A stretch of 64,000 bases of DNA from Apiospora phragmitis (taxonomy: Eukaryota; Ascomycota; Sordariomycetes; Amphisphaeriales; Apiosporaceae), in assembly GCA_038363925.1 (NCBI GenBank), contig JAQQWL010000013.1, positions 1,364,001 through 1,428,000 of the forward strand, written 5' to 3'. Below, one piece after another: positions 1 to 13,263 of the stretch (the stretch's first letter is position 1; every line of letters begins with the position of its first letter). The notes below the pieces were generated by a model. The model saw only the letters and a program-made list of their open reading frames with translations. It did not search any database and was not told where the DNA came from. Both the position numbers and the translations under genes were made by a program.

Positions 1-1225
1 GGGAGAACCTCATCTGGTCATCCGTGTTTATAAGTTGATGGAACAATGCGGCATCCAAGCCACCTCGTCGTCTATGACCCAGATTATGACGGCCTTGGTA
101 CAATGGCAGCAGATGCCTCCGCAGATCCGTCGCAATACATCTTTCACGCAATCGGTCGAGAAGTCAATCCAGGAGTTCTATAAAACGTTTGGACCCTCGA
201 CGAATGAAGCCCCACGGCGATGGCCGACACACAACTCTCAGGCACCCACTGAGAGTCACCTATTGCAGTCACATCGTGCCACTTTTCAAATCAGCAGGAT
301 GGTCTACCTCTGCACGCAGATGAAGAATATGGCAAAAGTTCAAGAGCTGGTAGACCTTTACCGCCAGGTCGTCTTTGGCAACAAGAACTCCTCCAGACCG
401 CTTCCAATCCAACTGCTTGATTCCATGATATGGGCAGAGTACTCGGAGCAGAATTACGAGGGGGTACAGGCAATATGGGACATGATGTTTGCCAATGCCA
501 AAAAGGGCGGAGTCTCAGCCGACTGGATAGAGGGCTACGACAGATCCCCCAAGGTCTCGCCGCGCCACGCGTACGTGCTGTCCGGCGGCCTCGAGGTCAT
601 GCAGCACATGTGCATGGCGACGGAGGACGCCGACAAGCTGCAGAAGCTGATGGAGGAGGTGCGCGCCGAGGGCTTCGAGGTCGACTCCAAGAACTGGAAC
701 CTGCACGTGCAGTACCTCGTGCGCCTCAAGGCCTACGAGCAGGCCTTCGACCTCTGCGAGGAGTGGCTCATGCCCAACTGGACCGGCTGGGCCGTCGAGC
801 GCGCCCGGACCAACATGAAGAACGAGCTGCCGCTCGACCTGCGCCGCCGCGGCGCCGCCCGCCGCTATATGCGCATCGTCACCCACACCCTCTACTACCT
901 CGCGCGCGGCTACATGGAGCTCGAGCGCATGAGCCCCTGGTCCGGCGAGGCCGCGCGCCTCGTGCGCCACATCGAGCACGGCACCCCGCGCTGCTACCGC
1001 GCCATCATGACCATGACCGCGGTCAACAGCGACGTCGAGCGCCGGATCCTCGAGGGCGCCGAGCCGGGCGATGTCTTGGTGCGGCGTGGCGAGGGAGATG
1101 GGGAGGGTGATGGAGATGTGTATACCGGTTACGAGTACCTCGGCGAAGCAGAGGGGGAAGACGGCGAGGAGCCTTATGACGAGCATGCCCATCGCGACGA
1201 GACCACGGATGATAATACTCAATAA
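1..1225 (+). CDS. PPR-type mitochondrial protein, C-terminal part (5' end outside window)
   Basis: The frame is open from base 2 (GEPHLVIRVYKLMEQCGI...) to TAA at 1223-1225, so the gene begins left of the window; the ATG at 35 is internal. About 407 residues are visible. The first 250 are mostly helical, with degenerate pentatricopeptide-like pairs such as VQELVDLYRQVVFG and KLQKLMEEVRAEGFEVDSKN followed by WNLHVQYLVRLKAYEQAFDL. The last 60 residues are acidic and low-complexity (GEGDGEGDGD, EGEDGEEP). The resemblance is to fungal Cya5-like PPR proteins, which act in mitochondrial mRNA expression, but the diagnostic N-terminal half is missing. The 3' half (from about 550) is much more GC-rich than the 5' half while the frame stays open. 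It converges on the next gene, whose stop lies 876 bp away. PPR-like is fairly likely; the Cya5 assignment is a guess. Confidence 0.6.
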   Translation, partial: GEPHLVIRVYKLMEQCGIQATSSSMTQIMTALVQWQQMPPQIRRNTSFTQSVEKSIQEFYKTFGPSTNEAPRRWPTHNSQAPTESHLLQSHRATFQISRMVYLCTQMKNMAKVQELVDLYRQVVFGNKNSSRPLPIQLLDSMIWAEYSEQNYEGVQAIWDMMFANAKKGGVSADWIEGYDRSPKVSPRHAYVLSGGLEVMQHMCMATEDADKLQKLMEEVRAEGFEVDSKNWNLHVQYLVRLKAYEQAFDLCEEWLMPNWTGWAVERARTNMKNELPLDLRRRGAARRYMRIVTHTLYYLARGYMELERMSPWSGEAARLVRHIEHGTPRCYRAIMTMTAVNSDVERRILEGAEPGDVLVRRGEGDGEGDGDVYTGYEYLGEAEGEDGEEPYDEHAHRDETTDDNTQ

Positions 1226-2100
1226 CAGTAGATCGGCGGCTTGAGCGGTTTACGTGCAGCCGGTCATGTATATTTTTGCATAAATTTGGGTGGGAACATG
1301 ACATAACGTCGAGAGAGAGGGGGAGGGAGGGGGAGAAGGAGAGGGAGAGAGGATGCGGAGACGCTCCTGTATGATGATGGAAGTGTACAATGTGTTACTG
1401 AATGTGTATAGAGCGCGGTCAAGAAAATAGATCTTCCTTCTGATGGCATATATCAAATCACGCTGACATGAATACAAAAGCTTTTGGTTTTTTAGATTTG
1501 GTTACCTGGCCATTGAATACGTTCTCACTCAATACTCAGCCAGTATAAAACTGGTCTATATCACATTAGTCCTTAGCTTCAGTTCCCTCGAGTTGACTGC
1601 ATATGTAGTATCATCACTGCTGAGACAGCATAGTAAGTTATCGTTGTTCCCATAGTAAATTATCGTTGTTCCCAAATTACCAGGCAAGTGGCGGCTTGTC
1701 AGAAATGAAGGCACTATTGTAGTAGATTTCGCACATTCAAGAGTACTGCCTTTAATCTTGTGTTTTCCAGGAACGCACTACGAGAGCTCGAGGCAACAGT
1801 GAAGCCTTCTATTTGCTTATAGGGGCACCGCCATAGGTACATATGTATGTATAATACACTTGCATACTTTTGTCCGATTGAATGTTGATAGAGGAACTGA
1901 ATGTCACACTCTACTGCCATGGATTGGCTCATCCCGCCGTTGGGCCGACCCTACCCCCGTAACGCCTTTGTCCTTATGGGGGTCTCTGGTGCAAATTCAT
2001 GACTCTCCTAGAAGAATTGTAAAAAAAAAACCTAACGCCGTCGGATCGAAACCCAGTGTAGACTGTATCGAAGTGCACGAGACGAATGACGGTATCAAAA
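1226..2100. other. Intergenic, between convergent genes
   Basis: This 875 bp stretch holds the 3' ends of two convergent genes. A purine-only tract of G and A lies at about 1308-1354. The short reading frames here have no coding character. No RNA gene or repeat was seen. Confidence 0.5.
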
Positions 2101-3339
2101 CTAGTCATGCTTCGGTGTACTAGCAGCCGGGGTCGAAGCTTCCGTTACCGCAACGGAACTCGGTCCGCCGCCACCACTAATGTCCTCGGATATTGACGTC
2201 GACTGCAGTAAGTGGGAAGGGTGTGTAGGTTCACGCGTAACATATGAATGTGCATGTGGGTCGTTCACTTGTCGTTCTGGAGAGACTGTCAGATATGATG
2301 TTCCAAGGAAACTAAACCATAGTTCTCTAACTTACCAAGTTCTCGAATACGATGGCGAAGCATCTGGTTTTCGCGGATCAGGGACTGAGTTTCAGCTTGA
2401 TAGAAAGCACCCTCGTCACGGCCGCCACCCAGAAGCCAGGGCTCGCCACCTTCGACACTGATAGACGTGGACCTTAGCCGTGGAGACGATGTAGCATGGC
2501 TGGATCGACGCGAGGGCCTTTCCGATCTATTGATGTCGAAAGAGCTCCGAGGATGTGAGATGACGGGGGATCGCGGGGTCGAGCTCGATAGTGGGGGAGA
2601 GGCGGATATGGAGACAGGGGCGCAGGGGCGGCTTGCTGTTGAGGTAGCGAGCTCGACAGCTCCGAGGTTGGCGTGCCATCTTCGGCAGCCACGGTCGACG
2701 GGGGCTGGCCTTGGGAAGCTTGCAGGTGTTGCAACTGGACCTGTTGTTGGCGGATCATCTGAAGCAATCGGTTGACCTGGGCTTCCTGCTCAGCCTCGAG
2801 CTCCTGGTGGAGCTCACCCAGGCTCGGAGCTCTGTCGCGGTGATGGGCGTTTCCTCCAGACATCAAGGGCGATCCCATAATGGGCTGGGGGCTGACACTG
2901 CTGTGCCCGCCCGCGACGCCGGTGCTCTCGTGAGCCATCTCGCCGGGGGATGGAATGGACGGGTCGTTCAATTGCAGGTTGTGGAGAACGACGGATCTTC
3001 GACGACCGGCGGAGGACGACTGTCGGTGGCGGGGAAGGGAGCCGCTAGAGGAGCCTAGGAGGTGAGATGACGATTGTGAGTTGGACAAGTCGTTGCAGAT
3101 ACATTGAGGGCGTTTGAGGGGAGCAACTTACGGCGTGAAGGTTCTCGCTGGAGACCTGCATTCATGGTAGCGGCGGCCTGGAGCGAGATGGAGCCGGAGC
3201 GGGACGCATGAGGTGGGGACTCACCGCCCATGGCGATGCTAGCCTCAGCGTGGGAGTTGGATGAGTGCATACTGCGTGAAACTGCGACGGGCAGTGACGG
3301 TGGTGATGAAGGAGGAAGGGAGTTCAAATGAGGAGCCAT
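2101..3339 (-). CDS. Conserved fungal coiled-coil protein of unknown function (frame broken once)
   Basis: Three exons on the minus strand: 3339-3132, 3054-2336 and 2276-2101 (TAG). Introns are 77 nt (GTAAGT...CCTAG) and 59 nt (GTAAGT...TCCAG). The protein is about 367 aa: Ser/Pro-rich ends and a central coiled coil with LGELHQELEAEQEAQVNRLL followed by a Q-rich stretch. A C-terminal block reads GEPWLLGGGRDEGAFYQAET and then SLIRENQMLRHRIRELERQV, a leucine-zipper-like helix split by intron 2. I remember this block as conserved in ascomycetes, without an assigned function. Between the two blocks the frame moves by one base with no canonical splice sites; one extra C in the run at 2617-2620 (G on the plus strand) joins them and gives correct phase at intron 2. 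The start at 3339 is the first good Met but upstream exons cannot be excluded. Confidence 0.6.
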
Positions 3340-6300
3340 ATCCCCGTTGTTCTGCTTCTTCTTTTATGGAATCGAAGTATATGTTGTTGCTGCTGCTGGT
3401 GCTGTTGGAAGGCCCACTACTTCTTGATCTCGGCATTCAGGGTGCGTGACGTCGCCTCGTCTGTTATCGCCTGGGCGGAATGATTCAGCGCTTGTCCTCT
3501 TCTGCAACCCTCGGACGGAAGCGTGATGAAGGAGAGCTTGGAGAAGCTTCCCAAACAGATGCTGATGAAAACTTGCCCATTCGGTGCTGATGTTCAAACG
3601 ATAGGTCGGAGGGATGGTGGGTTCTCTTTCTTACTACCAAGAGTCAATTGGCTTATTATTATGTCACGAGGTCGGCCCGTGTATGTGTAATTTAGGTACT
3701 GCTACGAGGATGAGATATGTCGAATCAAAGAAAGCCCAGGTGACCGAACTTTGTCGAATGATTGTGGAATGTGGGAGACGGGAACGTGATAGATTGATGG
3801 GATTGCTAGAATGGCTGACTCCTTCCTTGTCATCTCGATCTTCAGTCAGGCGGCCGTTGTCTGTTGCTACCGACCCAAAGAAAACAATTGCTTGATCGAT
3901 CCTCTTTGTGAATGGGTTAATCAATCAACACATCAATGGCAAGGGCCAAGAGGGGGGACTCAAAGCCCCAGCTTGCTGTTCCTTCTTGCAGCAGCTAATC
4001 TGCAGCTGGAATGCGGGGTTTTGCTCAGCCTTAACCTGGAATCTATCTTCACTGTTTGAGGAGGAGGGGGAGGAGGAGGGGTCATTAAACAAAACACCAA
4101 GACACCATCAATTGGAGACACATGGCTAGAGCGATCCTTGCCCTGCGAGCCAAAAATTAATAGATTGCACCGCGACATCATCGTCGATCGGCCTGTATTG
4201 ACAAAATAACAGTGACGTATCATTGCTCACTCAACTTCTATCAATTTGTTTACTATATTAAGCTGGTTGCTGCGCAAAATACCATTCGAAAATCCCATCT
4301 GGCGCTCTCGCGAAGTTGCCGCAATAAGGTAAGGTTAGGTACGATTGCACCCACACTATGTTTTCCATTCCTACCTAGATAGGGATTTGCACCAGGTTAG
4401 ACGTTACAGATTCTCACAAGGGCCGCGCCAGGGGTATAGCGCGCTCGGCAGAATCACCAGCAGTCGCTTGAAGCTATATACGAACGGGATGTCATATTGA
4501 TCAACTACATTGTAGTGATGGGGATGTTGTGGCACTAAGAGAGACGTGATCGCATTAGAGAGGCCGAACTGAAAATAGCCACGTCTGAATTACCATCTCT
4601 TCCATGTATGTCCTCGGCCAGGTCGGTGGTTTTGATGGTGAAGAGATCTATTTCCATGCCACACCATAGGCTGGATTGACCCGAGTATAAAACACCCATG
4701 AAACAAAGAGTAGCTCTTTATCCATGACTTAGCTGAGTAGCCTCCACGATCGAAACATCAAGAGTCACAATGCCAGGTAGAGATGTTCATCTACAGAGGT
4801 AGCAGTTTGACGACTTACGAGTATCATATATACACGCAATACGGCTATAATATACTGTATACATATATATGAATAGGCATGGCACCTTAATGAGAAGCGA
4901 CGACATATGTACGACCCGGCCATCAAGAGATTGTTAGCCTTAGGGAACAGCTGATAGTTGCATGCCTATACATGGACCTGACTAGGTAATATAGCGTCCG
5001 CCACAGCCGGGACTTTTTCTCCGTTGGAACTTCTCGTATTCTGTGATGATGTAATTCATCAAGTACAGGCTTGCAGCTGGAAAAGCAAGCCTAGATGTAT
5101 CATTCCGTAGGGCTACTGCATATCACGAGAACGCGAGAATGTTGTGCGGCTAGCCGGCCGAGCTCATCTAGCTCAGACTGCATGTACATACGTACGTACA
5201 TAGTAGGCCGGATTTCCAGCATGCATTGGGAGGCAATGGCCCAGACGTCCACCCCGATGTTAACTTACTAGCAACTTCCAGCTTCGACCTTGAGATAGTC
5301 CCGGAAACATTGGCACCGTCAAATAATTAGTAGGGCAATACCTATATCATTCCTCATAGGGGCGACTAGCATGTGACTGCGGCGATTCGCCTTTTGTAGC
5401 TTACAGCTGATCGTGGCCGGAAAGGGGCGATGCTCTGAACGAAAGCGCCCGATACTACGGGACGTTGCCCATCATGAACACTCGCACTCACACGAAGCGC
5501 AGCTACGTTACCTAGGCTTCGTCAAAGCTTCCTGCTTTGACTCAGAGAAACTCTCGAGTTGTTATGGCGACGAACACCCCACGAGTCACTTGCATTCCAA
5601 GGCAGTTGCTACTAGAGGCAAAGGGCTGCGGGCTTGGTACCGATCCTAATAAGTCACCATCCAGTCTGAAAGTGGTAGTCATTGGACCTAGCTCATAAGC
5701 TGCGGGTCTCGAAGGCTGACACTTCTTTGTCTCTCATGAAGCCACCGTTCGAAGTCTAGGATGCAAGTTAGCAAGACCTGCCTCCATTTTCACAGGGAAA
5801 AGCGGCTAATGCAGGAACACTGAGTCGTCGTCCAGTCGCTGGGCGCAACTAGGCGATTGGTGGGGGTGGATTGGTACAGAGCGCGCAAAGATTGTCTAAG
5901 GTTAGGCCTGTACTCAACGGGGAAGAGGGCTGCAGGTGTCTTAAGAAGAGAGAGGTTGCGTGTGCGCATATATTCCTCAGGAGCATTGGATGCGGCATTC
6001 ATTACGGGCACTTTCTCGAAGAAGGTCTTCGTTGTCTCACTGCGTCTGTAAGTATTGATCCCTTCTTCCGGTGGTCCAAAGAGGCCGGCCCGTTATCGGG
6101 GCACGTAGGAAAGGATACCTATGTAAGTCCGTCGATTCAGCTGACGAATCCTTGGACAACGGACGGGTATCGCAACGGAGAAATACGACTTTCGCTGCAC
6201 GTAATGCTTTCTTCTGCCTGCATGACCACCTGCTGCATCATAGGCAAACCCGATCGATCTCGACAAAGAGCGGATGTCTCGGCCGTGCTTTCTCTTATGG

Positions 6301-9300
6301 CAGGTCTCACCGACGAGACGCATCCAAAGAAAATGGATCTCGAACATTCTGGGTTACTAATAGATATTGAAGACGTCCACAGTAGGTATATAAGCAAGTT
6401 TGTGCTCCGTTACAAGGTCTCTCGTTGTTCAGTAAGATTGAAGTTTGTGGGGTGGCAGAGTCTCCATCACCGCAAGTCGGCAGGAAGTGGAAGCAATCCC
6501 GCAGCGGCTCGTAGCCCGGGACCTAGACTTGGCCTTGGGACGAGCCCGCGTAGGACGGTGGAATCATTGTTCGAGATGGTCGACTATAACCAGCTGCGCG
6601 TTGCTGTATTGAAAATTGTACCAACATCACATCAAGCGCTCTCCACTGAAAACAGGCAGGGATAGCCCGTCACGCTTTTATTATTGTCTGTCGTACACTC
6701 CCAGACTCCATAATAGAAGCACTACGCGGTAGATGTTTGATTAGTTAACTCGATCCATGCAGTCACGCACACATTCTGCACATGCTAGCCTGGCCAAGAC
6801 GTGTTCATCGAGTGGTGGACCAACCAAGTCGCCTCTGTTCCTGCATGAAGTCTGGCAATCTCCGACATCCCATTTTGTTAGTTGCTGCTGGAATCTTAGA
6901 TCCCGTTCTTTGGTGTTGGGCGCCGTTATTTTTGCTCGGCCCTTCTGAAATGCCAGATCTGAGATGATGGAGGTATGGGAAGGGTCGGCGATAGGATTTG
7001 GGGGCACAAGATTCGCGGTGTACAGTCGCCAGTCCAATCACAGCCGTAGCGAACAACAGAACAGCGGCTTCGTCTGAGACTTATGTAAATATACCGAGCA
7101 AGTGCCCGTCAGAGTTGGCCAGATGCCCAAGAGTTTCAAGTCCTCGCAGGGAGGTTAGTGTGCCCTAGCCTCCAGTGAATGACTAAGTTGGCACATGAAG
7201 TGCGTAACGGCGACGAAGGCGGACCCCAGGCAGGTTACCTGGTTGAGTAAAAGACCGTATTGTATGTACATGTGTACGACAAGGCGATGCAGCCTACCGA
7301 AACCTTGGACACCTCGAAACCATGTGAAGTTTGTCCAGATCAAAGTAAGAAGGCGGCAGAGGAGCTTCGATATTCGAGAACAGCCGAGGCGCTATGCCAT
7401 GGGATGTTTGTGGGTAAGAACTCAATGTATCGCGTGGTAGTAAGCAAGCTAGAATTAGAAAGCTCCTCATCTAATAATAATTAATGGTGTTGTTATTGTT
7501 GTTGTACGAGAAAAGGACTGCAGCCTAGCCAATTACATATAGTTGTACATTATCTATCATGCCTCTCCTTGTAAAGGAATTGGATCGCCGCCTCGCTTTG
7601 AGCTCGTAAGTCGTGAGGTGAGGCAAGAGAAGACAGCCACCGAGCAACAGAAGATACCCCTACCCTGTATGCTGCATGGGTGTTTCGGTTGGTGGTTGGC
7701 TGGCAAGACTGGAATCATTAATCGTTATTAATAATAAATGTTGCTTGTGCTTGTGCTTTGCTTGCTGGATCGTACATCCAGCCAACACCTGACGATCTGC
7801 TGAGCTTCTGCGCTGAGTTCTCTAGGGGCTTTGGCGTGTCACACCTCTCGAGGCCAAAAGTCGGGCGGCGTGTAAAGTATGGTACACACAATTGCTTGTG
7901 GGATTCCCTCACCCACTTCAGCGCAACAGAGGCCGAGGCCGCGAGGCGCATCTACCCCCCCCCCCAAAAAAAAGTTTATGTGCGGAAATTGGACGTCAAC
8001 CCATTTCCATTCCATCCATTGAATACTGACTGCGCCCGCAGAGAGAACCAAGAAAACACTCATGTTCCAAAGTTGTTTCCGCTATGACTGGATGTACTCC
8101 CAACCATTGGAACAATCGATCAATGGCGGTGTCGCATGGTCTCCCGCGTGCCGACCTCTGCCACCACGGCAAATACCAGGTAGGTTTGATTTTTCCCGGG
8201 CTGTAGCCTGTGGAGGCCCTGGTTCCCCTCCTCACCCAAGCACCCAGCACCCAGAGAATTGCCGCCGTTTCTTGTACCTCCCTGGTATTGGAGGCTTCCT
8301 GTTGCTTCAATGTTACATCTTTGTGTACATGCATGTAAGGTGAGTGAGACTCCATCACAGCCGGGCCCAGTAGCTGAGTAGGTGGCTCTGTGGGGTTACC
8401 ATGCTGACATAGCTGCTGAACAACTTGATTCTATTACACGTACATACAGACAGAATCTAGTATGGCTTTTACACTGCTGGATACTTACTTACGTGTCCTG
8501 TGTACTGAAGTTGGCATCTATCGTGGAACCCGGGGACTCCAGTTCTACATGTGGGAAAACAAGACTTGGTCAGGTCCCATTTCGGTGCCACCTCCCGGTA
8601 CTTGGGCGCCTAGCACCTGGGTAGCCAAAAGTTAAGGCGTCTGGCTGGCTGGCCCAATAGGGGAAGAGAACACAACGGACCCCAACTAGTCGCACCGGCG
8701 GCTGAAGTCCATGTCCCGGGACCGGGGGCCTTCCTTTGACAGAGAGAGAGGCATAGAGGGACGAAGAGAACCCCCTGTACGTGTTCCTTAGGCATGTATG
8801 TATGTAGATTTATGGGGATCGATCCTCGTCTTGTCACCCTGTCACTACCTTCACATCCCGCATTCTCGTTACTTTTTTCTGCGATTTTCTGCCCATTGTT
8901 GGTCGCCTCCCCAGCTAATAAGCCTGTGTGCTAAGCGAGCTTACATACTGCTGATTGCTGGACGCGGATAGGTGCACAGGGACGGCGTGTCTCCCTCAGC
9001 TTCTCATCTCTCGCACACCTCGTTCCTCGCTCTCGTCCTGCCTCGCTGGGGATTTTGTCGGATACGTCACGGCGATGAGGTTGCCTCATCCATGTCCAAG
9101 TTTTCCATATACTCCCACTACTAAGGCTCAGAAACCAGCTTGGATTCCCATAGAATCACCCATCACCAATCTCCACCCGAAGGTCTAATAAGCTAGTCTG
9201 AGCGGTGCTTTTAACCTTCCGCTTACACGGGGGGCAGCAGGGCTCCCAGAGCACGCACCTGAAGCTTAACAGGGTTGCCTTGACCTCGTCTCAGCTTGGG

Positions 9301-9580
9301 ATTGTTTTCTTTGCAGAATAATAAACCGCTTGTTGTGGTGCTCGAGGGTTTGGCCTTCCTGGTTCTTAATACATGCCTTTGCGAGCTTCGTCCATTCCTT
9401 TGCTGTGCCGTTGTCGAGCGCGTCATCTCATGTCGGTTGGGACGCCGGATATTTGTCGCTCAAGCATTCACTTTAGACATTTGTCTCATCATACACACTC
9501 TCTGCGAGCCTTGGATGTCGTCAACTATAGGAGGATCTTCTCATCTTTGATCGAGCCGATCTAACCTATAGAAGCGCGCC
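3340..9580. other. Gene-poor intergenic region (6.2 kb)
   Basis: No recognisable gene, RNA gene or transposon. The many short ORFs on both strands lack domains and coherent splice sites. Features seen: a G/A-rich block at about 4058-4080, TATA-like AT runs near 4850-4870, short palindromic ACATAC/GTACGT clusters (about 5184-5202 and 8434-8446), and adjacent C10 and A8 runs at 7957-7973. The last few hundred bases are the likely 5' leader of the PH-domain gene, and the first few hundred the promoter of the minus-strand coiled-coil gene. Confidence 0.5.
5871..6665 (+). other. Long open frame of doubtful coding status (264 codons)
   Basis: An ATG-initiated frame of 264 codons in otherwise empty sequence. 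The translation has no recognisable domain, is rich in Cys, His, Arg and Ser, and overlapping frames are open on both strands over parts of it. Such length can occur by chance in GC-balanced DNA. It is noted only because it is the longest frame in the 3.3-9.6 kb stretch. It is probably not a gene. Confidence 0.1.
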
Positions 9581-12222
9581 ATGGAGCAAGAGCGTACACG
9601 CCCTTCTCAACGGTCTCTAAGTGACCTGAAAGCCCAGTCCACCAGCTTGCGACGAGCGCGCCCACCAGACATCCTTACCATGGGGGATGAGAATCGAGCT
9701 CCGTTGCGACAGAATACCGTACCAGACAAAATGCACAAGCGCGAGTCTCTGGTCGGACTTCGATCCATCTTCGGTCGGTCCAAGGTCGGGAAGGATGGAC
9801 AGGAGATAGAGGGCCCCTCTACGCTCCGGGAGACCTCACGATCTTTGGGGATTCGCGCCTCGCTCGCCGAGATCAGTAACTGGCCAAATGCACTCCACAG
9901 CCAGAAATCGGACATTTCGTTACCCACGTTTTCGCCTTCATCACCCCGGCCTGTAGTGTCGTCACCACTCAGGGCACAGCCTTCTACGACTCGCTTGAAG
10001 CAAACAAGCAGCGGTAAAATCAAAGGTCCAGCGGCATCCTTTACCAGCACACCGCGTACCGGCCGAGGCGGTGCAGTGACGAATTGGGAGTCGCCGCCAT
10101 TGTTCCAAGTTTACCCGCAGGCTATCAAGCACGCGACTCTACCGGCCACTACTCTTTCAGCCGACTCGCTTCTCCGCTTGAACGGCTCGCGCAGTAGCAT
10201 TATGGTGCGAGACGATATGTCAACCAGTACAATGAGTCTCGAAACCGACGGGGGAGAGAGAAGAAAGGGGACAAAGCCTGGAAGAAGCACCACCGAAATC
10301 TGGGCTCGAAGAATTTCTTGGAATGGACTACCAAAATATACGTACTCGTCACTTCAGGATATCTCCTCCAGTACGCCACTGAGGGATCCTTCGACCGTCT
10401 ACCGGAGAGGGTACTCCAACTCACAAGAGATTCGGCGGTCTTCGCAAGCGACATGATCCCCGGGAAACACTGGGTTCTCCAAGTCGCCTCCTTAATGGAC
10501 CCGAGCGGCCTACCTGCCAACGACTCGCGGTCACTACTGGCTAAGCTTCGCGGATCCGAGAGGAGGCATGCCTCGAACTTTTTAATGGTCTTTGAGGCTG
10601 CAGAAGAAATGGATAGCTGGCTAGCGCTATTACGGCACGCTATCGAGGCTTTGGGAGGGAAAAAGAAGCTCACAGAGACCGGCAAGCCCAAGGAAAACGA
10701 AATCCCGGCTGGTCTGAGGTCTCAGTCCAGCCAAAGGACACTTGTCGTCCGTGATCCCGAGCGATTCACTAATGTGATGAGGCAAGATTTTGCGTGGGCA
10801 CCTGAGAACAGGCGAAAGAGCCATCAACATGAATCATCAGAAAGGCCGTCATCAGAGTCTTGCGGCGAAATTGCCCTGGACGCTGTGCTTGACGATATAT
10901 CTACAACTGAGAGCCATTGTTCATCCGACGGCCAGGTACTGGACAATCTGCGAGACAGCAACAACCGTCTCTCCTTCATATCATCTGGGCAGCGAACCTA
11001 CCTGACATCTGAAGGTTCTTCGCCGGCCTGCTCGCCTACTCGGGCCAGCTTCACAAGCCACGTTGATGAGCATCACCAGCAACACTCTGAGCATTATCTC
11101 GAGACTCGATTGCGTCCAAATGCCCAAGCTATCTCGAACCGCAGGCAGTCGATGCAGCCATATATGGCTTCTTTCGATTGCCGGGTCGAGCCCATCTCTC
11201 GTCCGCATTCGACCATGTTAAACGTGCCGAATCATAGGGAAGCATCTCCACAGATTTCGGTACGACAGAGCGTCCCAAACTTCAGCGTTCCTAACTCTAG
11301 CCACAAACGGTTTTCGAGCGCGTCGGGTTCCGATATTGCCGACCCGGTCCAGTGGACCGAATCTGAGATGCCTAACAAATACGGCAGAAAGCCTCCCCCA
11401 ACTGCGCTGGCCTTGTCACGCCCTCTGTCCGTTGTGGTTGATCAGCCATCACCGCGCTCTCCAGTCTCGCCTCATGATGTCCTCGCCAGGAAGCTTGACG
11501 CCATCTCTGGCCGCAACGTCGCGGAGGATAAGCCACAGTCGCCTGCTGTCTCGGTCTTTTCGACTTGGGTCCTTAATCAGTCGGACCGTTCCTCCGAACA
11601 GGAGAGGCTGCCGTCGCGAGGATCGAGCCTCACCAATGAGTCGAGCTCTTCCACCATCACACTCTCTGATAGCAAGAACTCGAAAAGATATCGGAGCATG
11701 ATTAGTATGTGCCCTAATAAAGAGCTGGCTGCCGAACCTTCTCCAGAAGTAGAGCGGTATATCCTGCCGACTTTCCCACCTTTCAGTCGGGAACTATCCG
11801 AACCATCGATTCATTCCCATGATGTAACATCGAGAGCTGTCTCTTCTCTGGGAAGTCATGATGCGGACCGGCGGCGCTCAATGATGGCAAGAAGCCATGA
11901 TGGCAGCCACAAGAGAGCCAGCTTCACGGTTGAGGAGAGAACGCCGCGCAGGTCCATAATACGTCTTAGCGAGCATGCCTCTGGGGACTCCGAGGCTCCC
12001 TCATTACCACCAAAGTCGACCGCACGTATCTCGTCTATATCACCAAATCGAGACAACTCGCCCAGGCCACTGTCATCTGCCGAGCAGAACAAACTTCTTC
12101 TGAGCCGCAGAAGCATGCCGCATCTAAGCAATGTGCCACCGCCTGCTCCGCCGCCAACTTGTGCTCTTCCGCCTATACCGAAGAAATACCAAGAACCGGC
12201 TCCTCGGAGCCTCAAAACCTAA
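9581..12222 (+). CDS. PH-domain protein with long disordered tail (frame broken once)
   Basis: Starts at ATG 9581 and ends at TAA 12220-12222; about 880 aa once a one-base break is allowed for. Residues 1-240 are basic, Ser/Pro-rich and disordered (SRSLGIRASL, GRSKVGKDGQ). A pleckstrin homology domain follows at about 243-360: RRISWNGLPK, then KIYVLVTSGYLLQYA, FDRLPERVLQL, HWVLQV, and a closing helix with the conserved Trp in EEMDSWLALLRHAIEAL. The remaining 500 residues are Ser-rich and disordered, ending in a polyproline stretch (PPPAPPPTCALPPIPKK) that could bind SH3 domains. The frame jumps inside the PH domain at AAAA 10333-10336 with no room for an intron; one more A gives GLPKIYVLV. 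PH domains bind phosphoinositides or protein partners, so a membrane or cortex adaptor role is plausible but inferred. No operon-like context. Confidence 0.72.
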
Positions 12223-13263
12223 TCCCATTTTCTTGTCTTGATTTTGATCTGTGATCAAGTTTATTGTTTGTGATACCACCTCGGACTGCGGTTCCTTTTA
12301 CTATGTTGTTTCCCTGTATCATTGCTACTACTATTATTATTAACGTGGCCTATGACGGATGATGATCACGATGGCGTTGTTATGTTTTGGAGCCGGCTGC
12401 AAGATACCTACTTGGGCATTTCAGACTAGCATCATCCGGTCTGGGCATAAAAGGGGATGGGGGCGGGCAGGGGCGTCGACTATATCACCTCCAAGAGGTC
12501 TGGAGCCTGCCACGAATGCGCTTACCAATCGATCTGGACTACCTGATTGATTAGAAGGCGAGCGGACTTTTTTGTACGCAATCATAGTGAGCTTACGAAG
12601 TACACAACCATGTATGCGTCTGGTCGATAGCTGTTATTGCAAAAGTTGTCAACCAATCTGTCCCATGAGTGCCGTCGGTAACAAAATTGAAACGTCGATA
12701 TCCTCTCTACGCACGTACATTGAGTGAGTAAACGAATAAAACTTCGAGCACCAACTGTGAGAGGTATTTGACTGCATTGCGGGTGTTCTATGGAGTACTA
12801 CGAGGTGCGTCGCACATAGAATCCCGAAGAATGTATCCGTACGAGCTACCCCTCTTACCTTTGCTTTGGTAATGGCACGAACAAACCTATTAAGGAAAAG
12901 AAACAGGATATAGATTATGAGGCATGCAAGGTGTACGTGCTGTCGATTCAAAGCATGTGCCTTTAGGAGATAGGAGAGAAGCTCGGGGATGACTAAGAAA
13001 GGCCTGGGTAAAAAAGCGGCTTCCTCTCTCCTCAGCTCAGGCGGGATGGAGGGGCGATACTGAGACTGATCGATTTGCCCCACATTTCAAAACTGCACTT
13101 TCTAGTAAAATAAAACTCTCCCACCTCCAAAATCCAACGACGACGAGCTCTGCCGAACCTCAGCGAGACAACAACCATTGAATTCGGACATCCCCAAGCA
13201 GTCTTCACAGCTAAACATATAACGAATAATCGTTTCGCTGCTGGGACCAGAATTACCGCCAAG
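12223..13263. other. Intergenic
   Basis: 3' flank of the PH-domain gene and promoter/5' leader of eIF3g. A TA-rich trinucleotide stretch (ctactattattatta) lies at about 12327-12341. Short frames on both strands are not convincing. Nothing else was seen. Confidence 0.5.

Noticed and set aside
430..1222. Long overlapping frames on both strands inside the PPR gene (430-1110 plus, 515-1222 minus)
   Set aside because: They mirror the GC-rich third positions of the real frame, and their text is Arg/Ala/His or Val/Leu low-complexity typical of shadow frames.
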